A stretch of 64,000 nt of DNA from Pseudalkalibacillus decolorationis (GCF_024609785.1 NZ_JANHJQ010000004.1:1-64000), one strand, 5' to 3'; positions 31,621 through 41,916 are shown, counted from the stretch's first letter. The notes: a model not told the origin generated them from the sequence alone. Numbers and translations: made by a program.

Positions 31621-32805
31621 ATGTGGATTGTTTTTGTCATTGTCGTTGGCCTTGTGATCTGGGCCGTTCTTGACTTTTATTTCGGAGGACAACGACATAA
31701 AATGGAAAAAGACAGGCTCTCCCTCTCACCTAAAAAAGGGAACGCCGAGTTTTTCTCCACTGGTGATCCTTTTTTCGCAAAGCTGTTTGAGGATTTAAAA
31801 CAAGCAGAGTCCTTTATTTTTGTACAGTTTTATATTGTTCGTGACGATTTGATTGGAAAAGAAATGCTGCAAATTTTAAAGAAAAAAGCATCAGAAGGGG
31901 TTGAAGTATATTTACTTGTCGATTCAATTGGAAGCAAGCTCCCCACGAACACGGTTGACAAACTTAAGGATGTTGGTGTGTTTTTTGCCTATTCCCAACG
32001 TCCGAAATTGCCCTTTCTTTTATATTCATTAAACCGAAGAAACCACCGAAAACTTACGGTTATTGATTCGAAAATTGGATATATTGGCGGTTTCAATGTT
32101 GGTGTAGAGTACCTTGGCCGGGACCCCAAACTTGGTAAGTGGCGAGATTATCACCTTAGGCTTACAGGTGATGTGATAGAAAGTTTTCTCGAAATCATTT
32201 CATTTGATTGGAAAAAGGCGACGAAAGAAGACCTTTATCCACCGGTCCACAAATCTACAAACAGCAGTACGGAGCACTTTCAAATGGTTGCAACAAACGG
32301 GGCATATATCGAACATTTTTTCATGGAATTTATCGAGAAGGCTGAAAAATCCATTTTTATCGGCACACCCTATTTCATTCCTGGACCAAATTTGGTTAAG
32401 ACACTGATCAAGGCGGTGAAACGCGGAGTAAGGGTCACCCTTTTAATCCCGATGAAGGCAGATCACCCTTTTGTAAAAGAAGCCGCATTTCCATATTTCT
32501 TGCCGTTACTGCATGCTGGTGCTGAAGTATATCGTTATTATCCAGGATTCTATCATGCAAAGGTATTGATGATTGATCGGAAGGTTTGCGATATCGGGAC
32601 AGCGAACTTTGATAAACGAAGTTTTTATTTTAATGATGAAGTCAATTGTATTTTTGAATCACCTGCACTGATCAAGGAAATTGAAAAGGTGATTGCCTTC
32701 GATATAGAGGAGTCCGAACGATTAACATTGACTGATGTAGGGAATCGTTCCATATTACAGCGTGGTAAAGAAATAGTTGCTCTTTCGATTTCAAGGTTTT
32801 TATAA
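31621..32805 (+). CDS. clsB: Cardiolipin synthase-type phospholipase D protein (YwjE/ClsB)
   Basis: Phosphatidyl transfer to make cardiolipin is the family activity. 394 residues with a single N-terminal membrane helix (MWIVFVIVVGLVIWAVLDFYF) and two HKD motifs, HRKLTVID and HAKVLMID, each followed by GGFN and GTANFD. It is shorter than ClsA (about 480 residues, two N-terminal helices) and matches YwjE, which is also next to fadF in B. subtilis. Whether it makes cardiolipin or another phosphatidyl product is unproven. Confidence 0.88.
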   Translation: MWIVFVIVVGLVIWAVLDFYFGGQRHKMEKDRLSLSPKKGNAEFFSTGDPFFAKLFEDLKQAESFIFVQFYIVRDDLIGKEMLQILKKKASEGVEVYLLVDSIGSKLPTNTVDKLKDVGVFFAYSQRPKLPFLLYSLNRRNHRKLTVIDSKIGYIGGFNVGVEYLGRDPKLGKWRDYHLRLTGDVIESFLEIISFDWKKATKEDLYPPVHKSTNSSTEHFQMVATNGAYIEHFFMEFIEKAEKSIFIGTPYFIPGPNLVKTLIKAVKRGVRVTLLIPMKADHPFVKEAAFPYFLPLLHAGAEVYRYYPGFYHAKVLMIDRKVCDIGTANFDKRSFYFNDEVNCIFESPALIKEIEKVIAFDIEESERLTLTDVGNRSILQRGKEIVALSISRFL

Positions 32806-32847
32806 TAAGATAAAGTTTTGTTGAAGTTTAAAAAGGAGGGAATGTCG

Positions 32848-33576
32848 ATGTGGCTTGCCTTAGCAACAGGAGCAATCGCAGGCTCCTCCGTGTTTCTAGG
32901 AGCATTAACAGGCATATTTGTGAGACTTCGTGAAATGTACATTGCGGTCATTATGGCATTTGGTGCAGGAATACTTCTCGGAGCCTCCGTCTTTGAACTA
33001 TTGACAGAATCCGTTGAAATGGGCGGTCTAATTTTCACCTCCACAGGCTTTCTATTGGGAAGCCTCATTTTCACTGGATTTAATCTTTATCTGGCCAAAA
33101 AAGGTGGACACAAGCGGAAAAGTTCGGACGTTAAGCCATCTGGACACTCTGGTAAAGCGATTCTTTTTGGTACAATACTCGATGCGATACCTGAGTCTGT
33201 AATAATCGGGGTGGCGATCCTTCAAAATGGCACGATCGGCTGGCTACTCGTGATTGCTGTCTTTATTAGCAATTTTCCGGAAGGTTTATCCAGCAGTGTG
33301 GGCTTAAAGAAGAATGGCTATTCCAATAAGAAAATTTTAGTGATGTGGGGGGTCGTTTGCATTCTTGCTGGTCTCAGCTCACTGGCGGGCTATTTTTTCT
33401 TTGAAGATACTAGCCCCCAAACAATTGCGATGATCAGCTCGTTTGCTGCAGGAGGAATCATTGCCATGGTGACAGATACGATGGTCCCGGAGTCCTTCCG
33501 TAAAGGGGGGCCGCTTGTTGGTTTTGTTACCTCACTCGGACTATTAACATCACTAATCCTAACGCACTTTCAATAA
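32848..33576 (+). CDS. ZIP-family divalent metal transporter
   Basis: About 242 residues with eight predicted membrane helices. The metal-site motifs of ZIP proteins are visible: GTILDAIPESVIIG in helix IV and FISNFPEGLSSS in helix V. A short Lys/Gly/His loop (KKGGHKRKSS) lies between helices III and IV. AAGGAGG at 32833-32839 is 8 nt from ATG 32848; ATG 32842 is too close. Metal (zinc, iron or manganese) not predictable. It follows clsB by 42 bp and may be cotranscribed. Confidence 0.83.
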   Translation: MWLALATGAIAGSSVFLGALTGIFVRLREMYIAVIMAFGAGILLGASVFELLTESVEMGGLIFTSTGFLLGSLIFTGFNLYLAKKGGHKRKSSDVKPSGHSGKAILFGTILDAIPESVIIGVAILQNGTIGWLLVIAVFISNFPEGLSSSVGLKKNGYSNKKILVMWGVVCILAGLSSLAGYFFFEDTSPQTIAMISSFAAGGIIAMVTDTMVPESFRKGGPLVGFVTSLGLLTSLILTHFQ

Positions 33577-33608
33577 GGATCAACTAAGGCATTAAGTAAT
33601 TTATAAGG

Positions 33609-34376
33609 TTATAAAACCTTCGCCTGAATGAAAGTATCGATCATATGGTTTAGTTGGTCCGATTTCCGCGTCGGGAGCTCATGAAAGGCATGCCGTACGA
33701 TGGCGATGTTGGCATTTTTCAAATGGCGTTGATAGTCCGATGCATGGGCCCTCGTATAATGTGCAAATTGCCCATACATAGCTAGAAATGGGATGTCGAT
33801 CATTGATAACTGATTTAAGCAGGAGTAAGTGAGGGCGGCTTGGTAAAAGTCGTGCCAATTCATCGGATCTGATCGAATCATCGATTGTACTAGATGAGCA
33901 CGCTCTGTTTTTGTTTTGGCATGAGCAGTCCCAATAATATCCGCAAGCTGCTTAGGTGCAGTCTTCGTAAACCAAAGGCCGGCTTGAAATTCAAGTTTTA
34001 ATAGAGAGGTTTTCACACGTGGAAATCCACCGCTTAATAAAAGGCTAAGTGATCGTTCTGGATGGGAAATGACAAAATGCTGTGCAACAGAACACCCAGC
34101 TGAATACCCTACAACGATTGCCTTTTCGACACCTAATTGATTAAGTACAGCGTGAAGTTCATCAGATAATGCTTCGATTGTAACCGGTTCCTCAAAAGTC
34201 GAGCTATATCCGCTACCACACATGTCGTAAGTGATCACACGATATTTGTCGGATAACACCTTTTGATTATGAAAAACAGCCTTGCCCATACCAGGTGGAT
34301 GCAAGAAAACGATTGGTATCCCCTTTCCGGAGTCTGTATAACTTACCTTTCGATTATGTACAGAAATAATAGTCAA
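33609..34376 (-). CDS. Alpha/beta hydrolase
   Basis: A 255-residue hydrolase with oxyanion motif FLHPPGMG, nucleophile elbow GYSAGCS, the Asp region MYGQFAH and a C-terminal His in HAFHELPTRKSD. The substrate is unknown; family members include esterases, epoxide hydrolases and haloperoxidase-like enzymes. The gene is convergent with the ZIP gene (32 bp apart). The start MTIISVHNRKVSYTDSG is normal for the family. Confidence 0.83.
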   Translation of the reverse strand: MTIISVHNRKVSYTDSGKGIPIVFLHPPGMGKAVFHNQKVLSDKYRVITYDMCGSGYSSTFEEPVTIEALSDELHAVLNQLGVEKAIVVGYSAGCSVAQHFVISHPERSLSLLLSGGFPRVKTSLLKLEFQAGLWFTKTAPKQLADIIGTAHAKTKTERAHLVQSMIRSDPMNWHDFYQAALTYSCLNQLSMIDIPFLAMYGQFAHYTRAHASDYQRHLKNANIAIVRHAFHELPTRKSDQLNHMIDTFIQAKVL

Positions 34377-34458
34377 GGGGACCCTCTCCTTCTTCTCATT
34401 GGTGTTAGTCAGTTCATCATTAAAGGTACCACTGAAACGACAAATTTATACCTAAAGA

Positions 34459-34530
34459 ATAGCGGAAGCGACCTCGAGCACCTAGGCGCTGAAGCTAGAC
34501 ATTACCTCTCTGTGGTAAATTTTTTATACT
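34459..34530 (+). repeat. Repeat family B, deleted copy
   Basis: AGCGGAAGCGACCTCGAGCA joined directly to CCTAGGCGCTGAAGCTAGAC, that is, the two outer ends without the inner hairpin, like the short copy at 12940. It is followed by ATTTTTTATACTTTCTTATC, a family C end fragment. Confidence 0.75.
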
Positions 34531-34549
34531 TTCTTATCCCTCAACAAAA

Positions 34550-34615
34550 AACGGGTGGCACTAGCATAGAGAACTGGGCATCATTCAATGCACACAATCC
34601 TCTATTCGGCCACCC
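34550..34615 (-). terminator. Terminator downstream of argS
   Basis: GGGTGGC...CTATGCTAG pairs with CTCTATTCGGCCACCC in a long interrupted stem; on the minus strand it is followed by GTTTTTTGTTG. It lies about 100 bp downstream of argS. Confidence 0.7.
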
Positions 34616-34712
34616 ATTTGCATGGATCTTCCTAAATTACATAAATAATCATCAGATGTAGATTTGACTTCCTATCTTCTGTTTAGTGACTTATCCATAC
34701 ATTCTTTACGTT

Positions 34713-36380
34713 CTACATTTTCTCTGGTGCAGAAACTCCGATTAGCTTCAGCCCGTTTTCAAGCGTATGCTGAACAGCCTTCATGAGCGCAAACCGAGCC
34801 TGACTTTGTTGTGGATTTTCATCATCCAGAACCCGTTCAGCATTATAAAAGCTGTGTAACGTCGATGCTAGTTCATATACGTAGTTCGTTATCCTGTGGG
34901 TAGTTAGAGTATGCGCAGCTTCGGCTATAGCTTCTGGAAATTCCCCCAGCTTTTTCAAAAGATCATATTCCTTTTCTGAGCGGATCGAAGAAAGGTCGAC
35001 ATCATCAAAGGAATACCCTTTTTCTTTTCCTTGGCGGAGCATACTGCAGACTCGAGCATGGGCATATTGCACGTAATAAACAGGGTTTTCATTCGAGCGT
35101 GATACAGCAAGGTCCATATCAAAGTCAAGGTGAGAGTCCGAGCTACGCATCGCAAAGAAATATCGTGTTGCATCAATTCCGACTTCCTCCATAAGATCTC
35201 TCAAGGTTACCGCCTTACCAGTGCGTTTACTCATTTTGACCTTTTGCCCATTTTGGAATAAGCTGACGAGCTGAATAATTTGTATTTCGAGCTGTTCGCG
35301 ATTGTATCCTAGTGCTTCAAATGCTGCCTTCATTCGTGGAATGTATCCATGGTGGTCAGCGCCCCAGATATTAATTACTGTTTCAAAGCCACGTTGTAGC
35401 TTATCATAATGATAGGCGATATCAGGTGTCAGGTATGTGTAGGTACCATCATTTTTGATTAAAACTCGGTCTTTATCATCGCCAAAATCACTCGTACGGA
35501 ACCAAGTCGCCGCATCTTTTTCATAGGTAACACCTTTTTCGTTCAGTAATTCAAGGGCCGTATCGATTTTCCCTGATGTATACAGGGATGTTTCCGAATA
35601 CCACTCGTCAAATTCGACACGGAAATCAGCGAGGTCATCTTCAATCTTTTCAAGTTCCTTTTTTAGACCGAATTCACGGAAAAAGCGAAGTCGCTCTTCT
35701 TGGTTGAGTTCTAGATATTTGTCTCCATCCTTGTCCACAATTTCCTTTGCAAACCCAATGATATCTTTACCAAAATAGCCATCCTCAGGCATTGGAGCCT
35801 CTTTGCCGAGTTGTTCCAAATAACGCGATTCAATGGAAAGAGCCAGATTATGAATCTGGTTTCCTGCGTCATTAATATAATATTCTCTCGAAACTCGGTA
35901 GCCTGCTTTTTCAAGGATGTTGCAAAGTGTGTCGCCTACTGCTGCTCCTCGGGCATGGCCTAGATGCAGGCTTCCCGTTGGATTGGCTGAAACAAACTCA
36001 ATCTGTACCTTCTTGTTGTTCCCTACATTCGTCGAGCCATATTCTTCAGCAGACTGGATGATTGCTGGGATTAAACCTGTCAAATAATGATTATCTAGAT
36101 AAAAGTTAATGAAGCCCGGACCTGCAACCTCGATTTTCTCGATCGATGCTTTCGAACGGTCAAAATGCGCGACCAATTCTTCTGCAATTTGGCGAGGAGC
36201 TTTCTTTGCGATTCGTGCAAGCTGCATCGCCATATTCGTCGCGTAATCGCCATGATCCTTATTTTTTGGGAGCTCAAGAATAACTTCCGGCATCTCCTCC
36301 TTGGATACTAATCCTGCTTTAACGACTGCTTCACCAATTTCAATTTTCAACTTTTCTTTTACTTGTTCAACAATGTTCAT
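34713..36380 (-). CDS. argS: Arginyl-tRNA synthetase
   Basis: Class I aminoacyl-tRNA synthetase charging tRNA-Arg. The 555-residue protein has the N-terminal Add-1 domain, the HIGH-type motif [15 protein letters not shown], the KMSKS-type MSKRTGKAV and a C-terminal DALR helical domain. The ATG overlaps the ywiB stop as ATGA, so the two genes are coupled as in B. subtilis. No T-box leader was seen. Confidence 0.97.
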   Translation of the reverse strand: MNIVEQVKEKLKIEIGEAVVKAGLVSKEEMPEVILELPKNKDHGDYATNMAMQLARIAKKAPRQIAEELVAHFDRSKASIEKIEVAGPGFINFYLDNHYLTGLIPAIIQSAEEYGSTNVGNNKKVQIEFVSANPTGSLHLGHARGAAVGDTLCNILEKAGYRVSREYYINDAGNQIHNLALSIESRYLEQLGKEAPMPEDGYFGKDIIGFAKEIVDKDGDKYLELNQEERLRFFREFGLKKELEKIEDDLADFRVEFDEWYSETSLYTSGKIDTALELLNEKGVTYEKDAATWFRTSDFGDDKDRVLIKNDGTYTYLTPDIAYHYDKLQRGFETVINIWGADHHGYIPRMKAAFEALGYNREQLEIQIIQLVSLFQNGQKVKMSKRTGKAVTLRDLMEEVGIDATRYFFAMRSSDSHLDFDMDLAVSRSNENPVYYVQYAHARVCSMLRQGKEKGYSFDDVDLSSIRSEKEYDLLKKLGEFPEAIAEAAHTLTTHRITNYVYELASTLHSFYNAERVLDDENPQQSQARFALMKAVQHTLENGLKLIGVSAPEKM

Positions 36381-36820
36381 GTCGATTCCCCTTTCAGCTT
36401 GATTGACAACTGGTGGCGTCCAGTCTTTTCCCCTTCAAACAGGACATCGTATTCGAGTGATAAGCTCCCCCGTTTGGTTCGCTCGTTCCAATCAAACTCC
36501 ATCGTTTTCGTATCCATGGCGATCTGAATAGGGCCATAAACGCTTCCATATGTCCCGGCTGTCAATGTTCCTGGTATAAATTGCTGTCGCATCGATACTG
36601 CTCCACGTCTAATAATGGTCGCATCATCGTTCGTTATTTTAATGGTCGTGTTCACTTTGTCTGATTCGTTTATTTCCTCATCGTAACGTATGTATATAGC
36701 CGTTTCCTTCTCATAAAGGTTTCCAAGAGCGGAAAACTGAGTCTCTTCATTTTGCCCCGACTGATCTGAGATGGAATGAAACGTTACTGTAATGGGCGTA
36801 GAAGCGTCCAAGCTATTCAC
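36377..36820 (-). CDS. ywiB: DUF1934 protein YwiB
   Basis: About 147 residues, beta-rich, of the DUF1934 family (calycin-like barrel), always next to argS in Bacillus. Function unknown. Visible: [11 protein letters not shown], then [42 protein letters not shown] is conserved in outline. Start uncertain: GTG 36820 lies only about 3 nt after AAAGGGA; TTG 36808, about 10 nt further, is an alternative. Confidence 0.85.
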   Translation of the reverse strand: MNSLDASTPITVTFHSISDQSGQNEETQFSALGNLYEKETAIYIRYDEEINESDKVNTTIKITNDDATIIRRGAVSMRQQFIPGTLTAGTYGSVYGPIQIAMDTKTMEFDWNERTKRGSLSLEYDVLFEGEKTGRHQLSIKLKGEST

Positions 36821-36914
36821 ATCCCTTTTTTGATTCTTTTATACTTTCTTTACTCATTTAAAAAGGAGGACTGACTTCTGAAACAGCCATCACCTTTAAC
36901 CTTGCTATTATAAC

Positions 36915-37018
36915 AAAGAAAACTCAGCAAAGCCAAGCCTTGGCGTAGCTCAGCTTAGTCATCAATGAGATGGAACATGGACTTTACACTTGCACTATAA
37001 AACGTATTTTTATACTTT
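36915..37018 (+). repeat. Diverged family C copy upstream of ywiB
   Basis: AAAGAAAACTCAGCAAAGCC to ACGTATTTTTATACTTT. The inner CTTGGC/GCCAAG stem is expanded (GCCAAGCCTTGGCGTAGC) and followed by a 40-bp insert (CATCAATGAGATGGAACATGG). Confidence 0.65.
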
Positions 37019-37024
37019 ACCATT

Positions 37025-37073
37025 AAAAACCCTTACCTCTTTCAAGCAAGTCGGGAAAAAGGTAAGGGTTCCC
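37025..37073 (-). terminator. Terminator after the PAS kinase gene
   Basis: AACCCTTACC pairs with GGTAAGGGTT, extended by CTCTTTC/GGGAAAA; on the minus strand the stem is followed by TTTTTAATGG. About 160 bp downstream of the kinase stop. Confidence 0.75.
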
Positions 37074-37120
37074 TTGTTAAAATTGACATTTTGAATACCC
37101 GAGACTATTTTAGGAATCAT

Positions 37121-37223
37121 TTGAGACAAACTCGGCGTTTTTTAGTCGGAATTCTGAGATATCAGCCGACCTCGGGATTTATCAGCTAAACACCAAGCTT
37201 ACCAGCCGAACATCGTGTTCATA
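37121..37223. repeat. 20-bp phased array (ATCAGCCGA unit)
   Basis: Units begin at 37121, 37141, 37161, 37181 and 37201, an exact 20-bp phase: TTTAGTCGGA, ATCAGCCGAC, ATCAGCTAAA, ACCAGCCGAA share the core TCAGCCGA; the first is weak. It lies just downstream of the kinase gene. Confidence 0.65.
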
Positions 37224-37229
37224 GGCTTA

Positions 37230-39437
37230 TTAGATTGGCAGTAGGATGTCCACCCTCGTCCCTTTCTGTTTACTACTTGAGAACTCTATACTCCCCCCAT
37301 GGTCCTTAATAATTTTGAAACTGATCATTAGCCCTAATCCAGTGCCCTTTTCCTTCGTTGTATAAAAAGGTTCTCCAAGCCTGGACAATATATGCTCTGG
37401 TACTCCGGGGCCCTCATCTTGAATCCTTATCAACAGCTGCCCTTCCTCCATTTTGGAACAGCTAATAACAATCTTTCCTCCGCCAGGCATAACCTCAATT
37501 GCATTTTTTATCAAGTTGATAAATACTTGCTTGATTTGATTTTCCTCACATTCAATCTCTGCACTTGCAGCGGTAAGATTTTCGACAAAACGAATGTTGT
37601 TCATATTCGCCTGTCCCTCGAGCAGTTTCAAGACATGACGAATCATCGAACCAATCTTTTTTCTTTCATAGCTAATACTTTGTGGTTTAGCCAACACAAG
37701 CAATTCACTAATAATTAGTTCAACACGATCTAATTCTGATAAAATAATTTGGTAATAATGATCCTTTGTACCAAGACCGAGTTTCATCATTTGAATAAAG
37801 CCTTTTATTGAGGTCAAGGGATTACGAATTTCATGGGCAACAGCCGCCGCAAGCTCACCTACGACCGTTAGCTTTTCAGACCTTCTCAACATTTCCTCCG
37901 ACCGTTTCTCATCTGAAATATCTCGTAAGATTCCATACATTCCGATAATAATGTTGTCTACAATTAATGGAAATCCAACTACCGTGACGTCAATGATTTT
38001 GCCATCTTTTCGTTTCATTCTCTTCTCAAATTCAATGGCATTTCCTTGAAAGATCTCCGTGTATTTTTTTGAAACATCTGACTTATCTTCCGGTAAAAGG
38101 AAATTTCCATAATTCTTACCCAACTGTTCTTCACTCGTATAGCCGGTTATTTTTCTAATCGCTGGATTAACGCTAGTCAATTCGCCTTTTAGGTTGATCG
38201 AATAAATACCGTCGGGATTATGCTGAAATAGAGACTTGTATTTACGTTCGCTCTGCTGTAGAGAACGTTTCGCTCTGTTTTTCTCGGTTACATCACGAAA
38301 AACTGCAAGCACAAGCGTTTTCCCTTTGTCGATAATCGGGATCGACTTTCCTTCCATTTCAAGAATTTCACCATCCGGTCGAACAATCTTCATCGGAAAC
38401 AATTTTTCAACACGGAGCCCCTCCATCACATATTGCACACGTTGACGTGAATCACTACGGTCATCAATATGGATAAATTCACTAATCTCTCTACCGATCA
38501 CTTCTTGTTTATTTCTGAACCCAAGTGTGCTAACGGCTGCATCGTTTATATAAACAATTTGTTTCGAATCATGTAAGCAGATTGGATCTGGGGAATTTTC
38601 AACCAACTGCCGATAGCGATATTCAGATTCCTTAAGTGCCTCCTGCGCTCTTTTTAAGTCCGAGATGTTTCTAGCAATCCCATATGCACCCGCTAGTTTA
38701 CCATCTATAAAAATCGGGAGGTGACGAAATTGAAACTCAATGTCTTCCCCAGACTTCGTTGTCAAGGTCATTTCAAAAGTAATCCGTCTCCCCTTCTTCA
38801 CCTCATCCAAGCATGAGAGAGCATGGTGATCTTTTGAGGATAATAGATTCTCTACAAAGCATTTCCCTACCAGTTCTTCTTTCTTGTACCCAATAGTTGC
38901 AACAACCGCTGGGTTAACATCGGTAATCAACCCTTCTAAATCAATGGAAAAGATCGGAACCGAGTTGTGATAAAACAGGGATTCATATTGTTGGTAAGCG
39001 CGTTCATTCAACTGCATAAATAGCGGGTTTTCAGTGTCATTATCGATCCTTGTTAAGAGATCAACCCGGCCATCCCCCTTTACGAAATAACAAACAGACA
39101 CATCCAGACCTAATTGATTGTGCTTTAATGCGACAGTATGATGCCACCTCCCATTATTTGCCGAGTTGAATTCTATAATCGGTAAAAAGTCTCTAACCTT
39201 CTGTCCAACTATTTCCCTGTTGTCTACCTCAAATAGATCCACCGCTGTTTGATTCACATAAGTAACTCTGGCATCACCATCTACCTGGATAAAACCATCA
39301 GATAGGCAGTCCAAGAGGCTTTGATTGAACTCTAATGTTACTGCTGACGTCCGTTCCACTATACACTTCTCCTTTAAAGGTTGTTCAAAAGGCAACAATG
39401 ATACACTATGATTTTGATTCATCAACTTCTTGAACAT
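37230..39437 (-). CDS. Soluble multi-PAS sensor histidine kinase (sporulation-kinase type)
   Basis: About 735 residues with no membrane segment. Four PAS domains in series (about 40-130, 155-265, 275-390 and 400-510), with conserved repeats such as ITDVNPAVVATIGYKKEELVGK and LTSVNPAIRKITGYTSEEQLGK. HisKA follows with phospho-acceptor His535 in VAHEIRNPLTSIKGFIQMM, then the HATPase domain with NLIKNAIEVMPGGG, DEGPGVP and GTGLGLMISFKII. The dimerisation/His region resembles KinA/KinE/KinB, which phosphorylate Spo0F. No response regulator is adjacent. Start uncertain: ATG 39437 has AAAGGA only 1-2 nt away; ATG 39422 is an alternative. Confidence 0.88.
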   Translation of the reverse strand: MFKKLMNQNHSVSLLPFEQPLKEKCIVERTSAVTLEFNQSLLDCLSDGFIQVDGDARVTYVNQTAVDLFEVDNREIVGQKVRDFLPIIEFNSANNGRWHHTVALKHNQLGLDVSVCYFVKGDGRVDLLTRIDNDTENPLFMQLNERAYQQYESLFYHNSVPIFSIDLEGLITDVNPAVVATIGYKKEELVGKCFVENLLSSKDHHALSCLDEVKKGRRITFEMTLTTKSGEDIEFQFRHLPIFIDGKLAGAYGIARNISDLKRAQEALKESEYRYRQLVENSPDPICLHDSKQIVYINDAAVSTLGFRNKQEVIGREISEFIHIDDRSDSRQRVQYVMEGLRVEKLFPMKIVRPDGEILEMEGKSIPIIDKGKTLVLAVFRDVTEKNRAKRSLQQSERKYKSLFQHNPDGIYSINLKGELTSVNPAIRKITGYTSEEQLGKNYGNFLLPEDKSDVSKKYTEIFQGNAIEFEKRMKRKDGKIIDVTVVGFPLIVDNIIIGMYGILRDISDEKRSEEMLRRSEKLTVVGELAAAVAHEIRNPLTSIKGFIQMMKLGLGTKDHYYQIILSELDRVELIISELLVLAKPQSISYERKKIGSMIRHVLKLLEGQANMNNIRFVENLTAASAEIECEENQIKQVFINLIKNAIEVMPGGGKIVISCSKMEEGQLLIRIQDEGPGVPEHILSRLGEPFYTTKEKGTGLGLMISFKIIKDHGGSIEFSSSKQKGTRVDILLPI

Positions 39438-39599
39438 TTCCTTTCACCCAAACTCTACTACCTAGTTATTTGACTTTGGAATTGATTTTCCTTCTATTGT
39501 CGAGATAACCAACATTTTTTACCACTTATTACTAGGAAATTTTCCCTATTGACGGATAAAACCACTTAGTAGTCCTGTTCCTTTCACCTGAGAAATGAT

Positions 39600-39680
39600 A
39601 AAGGCTGGCTCTTACGGAGACCCCTTCTCCCCACTTTGGGTAGTACAGGTTCTTCGACTTAGAGTCAGCCTCATTTTTAT
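39600..39680. terminator. Hairpin downstream of speB
   Basis: GGCTGGCTCT pairs with AGAGTCAGCC (one mismatch), with an inner CCCCTTCTCCCCACTTTGGG. A T run follows on the plus strand (CATTTTTATTTT). Likely the end of the speE-speB transcript, also isolating the kinase. Confidence 0.65.
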
Positions 39681-39721
39681 TTTAAATTTCAATTCATACT
39701 CGTTCATTTACTAGATGTAGG

Positions 39722-40594
39722 TTATTTTACCCAGCCTAACAACATTTCACGAATAAACTTACTTGCTGCGATTGGCGTTTGCTCAGAAGGGTCATAGATG
39801 GGGGCGACCTCTACAAGATCGCCACCAATCACGTTCACATCCGACTTTGCAATTAGATGAATTGCCTCTAGTAGTTCCTTTGATGTGATACCTCCTGCTT
39901 CTGCCGTGCCTGTGCCTGGCGCATGAGCAGGGTCAAGTACATCTATGTCAATCGTCACATATACATTCCGGCCTGCGAGCTTAGGCAGCACTTCCTTCAA
40001 AGGCTCCGCAACATCGAACTTTGCCATATGCATTCCGGATTCTTTTGCAAATTGGAATTCCTCCTGCATGCCAGATCGGATACCAAACGAATAAACATTT
40101 TCCGGTCCAATCAATGCACACGCTTTACGAATCGGCGTGGAGTGGGATAAAGATTCTCCTTCGTACTCTTCTCTTAAATCAGCATGAGCGTCAATATGAA
40201 TGATTGCGAAATCGTCGTATTTTTTTTGAAACGCTTTAAAAATGGGCCATGATACGAGATGCTCTCCTCCAATACCTAGAGGGAATTTCCCCGCTTCAAG
40301 AATGTTATCAACGTACTCCTCAATCATATCAATGCTTTTCTGCGGATTCCCAAAAGGAAGTGGAATATCACCAGCATCATAAAATTTCACATCTTCTAAA
40401 ATTCGATCCAAATAAGGGCTGTACTCTTCCAGCCCTAATGAAACTTCTCGGATTTTTGCCGGACCAAAACGTGAGCCTGGACGAAAGCTAACTGTCCAAT
40501 CCATCGGCATTCCGTAAATGATCACCTTACTTTCTTCTAAATTGGGGTGACTTTTAATAAATACATTTCCTGAATATGCCTCTTCAAAGCGCAT
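39722..40594 (-). CDS. speB: Agmatinase
   Basis: Hydrolyses agmatine to putrescine and urea with two manganese ions. 290-residue ureohydrolase with metal-ligand motifs GGEHLVSWP, IIHIDAHADLR and TIDIDVLDPAHAPGTGT. Forms an operon with speE (11-bp gap). Together they make spermidine from agmatine. Confidence 0.96.
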   Translation of the reverse strand: MRFEEAYSGNVFIKSHPNLEESKVIIYGMPMDWTVSFRPGSRFGPAKIREVSLGLEEYSPYLDRILEDVKFYDAGDIPLPFGNPQKSIDMIEEYVDNILEAGKFPLGIGGEHLVSWPIFKAFQKKYDDFAIIHIDAHADLREEYEGESLSHSTPIRKACALIGPENVYSFGIRSGMQEEFQFAKESGMHMAKFDVAEPLKEVLPKLAGRNVYVTIDIDVLDPAHAPGTGTAEAGGITSKELLEAIHLIAKSDVNVIGGDLVEVAPIYDPSEQTPIAASKFIREMLLGWVK

Positions 40595-40605
40595 GACAAA
40601 GCCTC

Positions 40606-41433
40606 CTATTTAATGAGGTCACGGACAAACTTTGGCAGGGCAAAGGATGCTGTGTGAAGCTCTTCTGTGTAATATTTCGTATCGATCTCATGAAAACGGT
40701 CTTCTTTTACTGTTAATGGGTCGTACTTCTTAGATGCAATCGTGAACGTCCATAGACCACTTGGATACGTTGGGATGTTTGCTGTATATAGACGCGTGAT
40801 TGGGAAAATTTCTTTCACATCACGATATACTTTGGAAATGAGATCTGCCTTGAACCAAGGGTTGTCCGTTTGTGCAACGAAAACGCCATCCTCTTTTAAC
40901 GCTTTAGAAATCCCTTCATAAAAGCCTTTTTCAAACAACTTTACTGCAGGACCCACCGGTTCAGTTGAATCGACCATAATAACATCGTAGGCATCCTCGC
41001 TTTTTGCAATATGCATGAAGCCGTCATCGACCTTTACTTCGACACGAGGGTCATCAAGAGCCCCAGCGATGCTTGGTAAATACTTTTTCGAGTATTCAAT
41101 CACCTTTCCATCAATTTCAACGAGTACAGCTTTTTCAACGGATGGGTGCTTAAGTACCTCACGTATCACACCACCATCTCCACCCCCAACAACGAGAACG
41201 TGTTTCGGGTTAGGGTGTGTGAAAAGCGGGACGTGTGCCACCATTTCGTGATAAACGAACTCATCCTTTTCCGTTGTCATAACCATTCCATCGAGAACGA
41301 GCATGTTTCCGAACTCTTCTGTTTCAATCATATCCAACCTTTGAAAATCCGTTTGCTCCGTATGTAGTGTCTGCTTTACCTTGGCTGTAATTCCAAACTT
41401 TTCTGTTTGCTTTTCTGTATACCATAATTCCAT
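40606..41433 (-). CDS. speE: Spermidine synthase
   Basis: Transfers aminopropyl from decarboxylated SAM to putrescine. 275 residues with [14 protein letters not shown] (nucleotide binding), DGFMHI, and [14 protein letters not shown] as in SpeE. First gene of speE-speB, and the order speE-pbpG divergent is as in B. subtilis. Confidence 0.96.
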   Translation of the reverse strand: MELWYTEKQTEKFGITAKVKQTLHTEQTDFQRLDMIETEEFGNMLVLDGMVMTTEKDEFVYHEMVAHVPLFTHPNPKHVLVVGGGDGGVIREVLKHPSVEKAVLVEIDGKVIEYSKKYLPSIAGALDDPRVEVKVDDGFMHIAKSEDAYDVIMVDSTEPVGPAVKLFEKGFYEGISKALKEDGVFVAQTDNPWFKADLISKVYRDVKEIFPITRLYTANIPTYPSGLWTFTIASKKYDPLTVKEDRFHEIDTKYYTEELHTASFALPKFVRDLIK

Positions 41434-41727
41434 TTATATCACCTCGGGATTTATTCTAAAATAATCATCTGCCTGAAACTTATTAAGCATTTTAACACAG
41501 TCGAACTGCCGTATCGAATCTTTAATAATGACAATCGATAGTGCTGATTACTCCAATAGTCAGTTGGACAACCTCTTTAATTTTCATAACGTGCAAGAAA
41601 AGTATACTTGAATCCTCGATTTTTTCAATATATTTTTCGAGTCTGCCACTATTTCTCCGTATATTTACGACTCCGAATGCAATTTATTAAAGGAAAGAAG
41701 CAAGAGTAAGAGGCTGATTTAATTATT

Positions 41728-41850
41728 TCAACCATGGTCCTTGGATAATTCGGCCACGAAATCCGATAATTCGATCACAGAATGAATTATTCCGGCCACG
41801 TATTCCATTAATTCGTCCACATATCAAATTATTTCGGTCACACATAGTAA
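41728..41850. repeat. 21-bp phased array (TCGGCCAC unit), locus 2
   Basis: Cores at 41750 (TCGGCCAC), 41771 (TCGATCAC), 41792 (CCGGCCAC), 41813 (TCGTCCAC) and 41834 (TCGGTCAC) are all exactly 21 bp apart; a weaker TCAACCAT starts at 41728. Units are otherwise AT-rich (AATTATT before each core). The end CACATAGTAAAA matches the end of the 53.7-kb array. The rest of the 540-bp speE-pbpG gap has only the pbpG promoter. Confidence 0.95.
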
Positions 41851-41916
41851 AAAAGTCTCAATACCCCACTGGAAACATCATTGCGCTTGTAAGTCTCTTT
41901 AAATCATGGATTGAAC

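Noticed and set aside
34263-34661. 132-codon plus-strand frame
   Set aside because: Antisense to the hydrolase gene and then runs through repeat B and the argS terminator.
36381-36914. T-box upstream of argS/ywiB
   Set aside because: No T-box sequence (AGGGTGGAACCGCG-like) is present.
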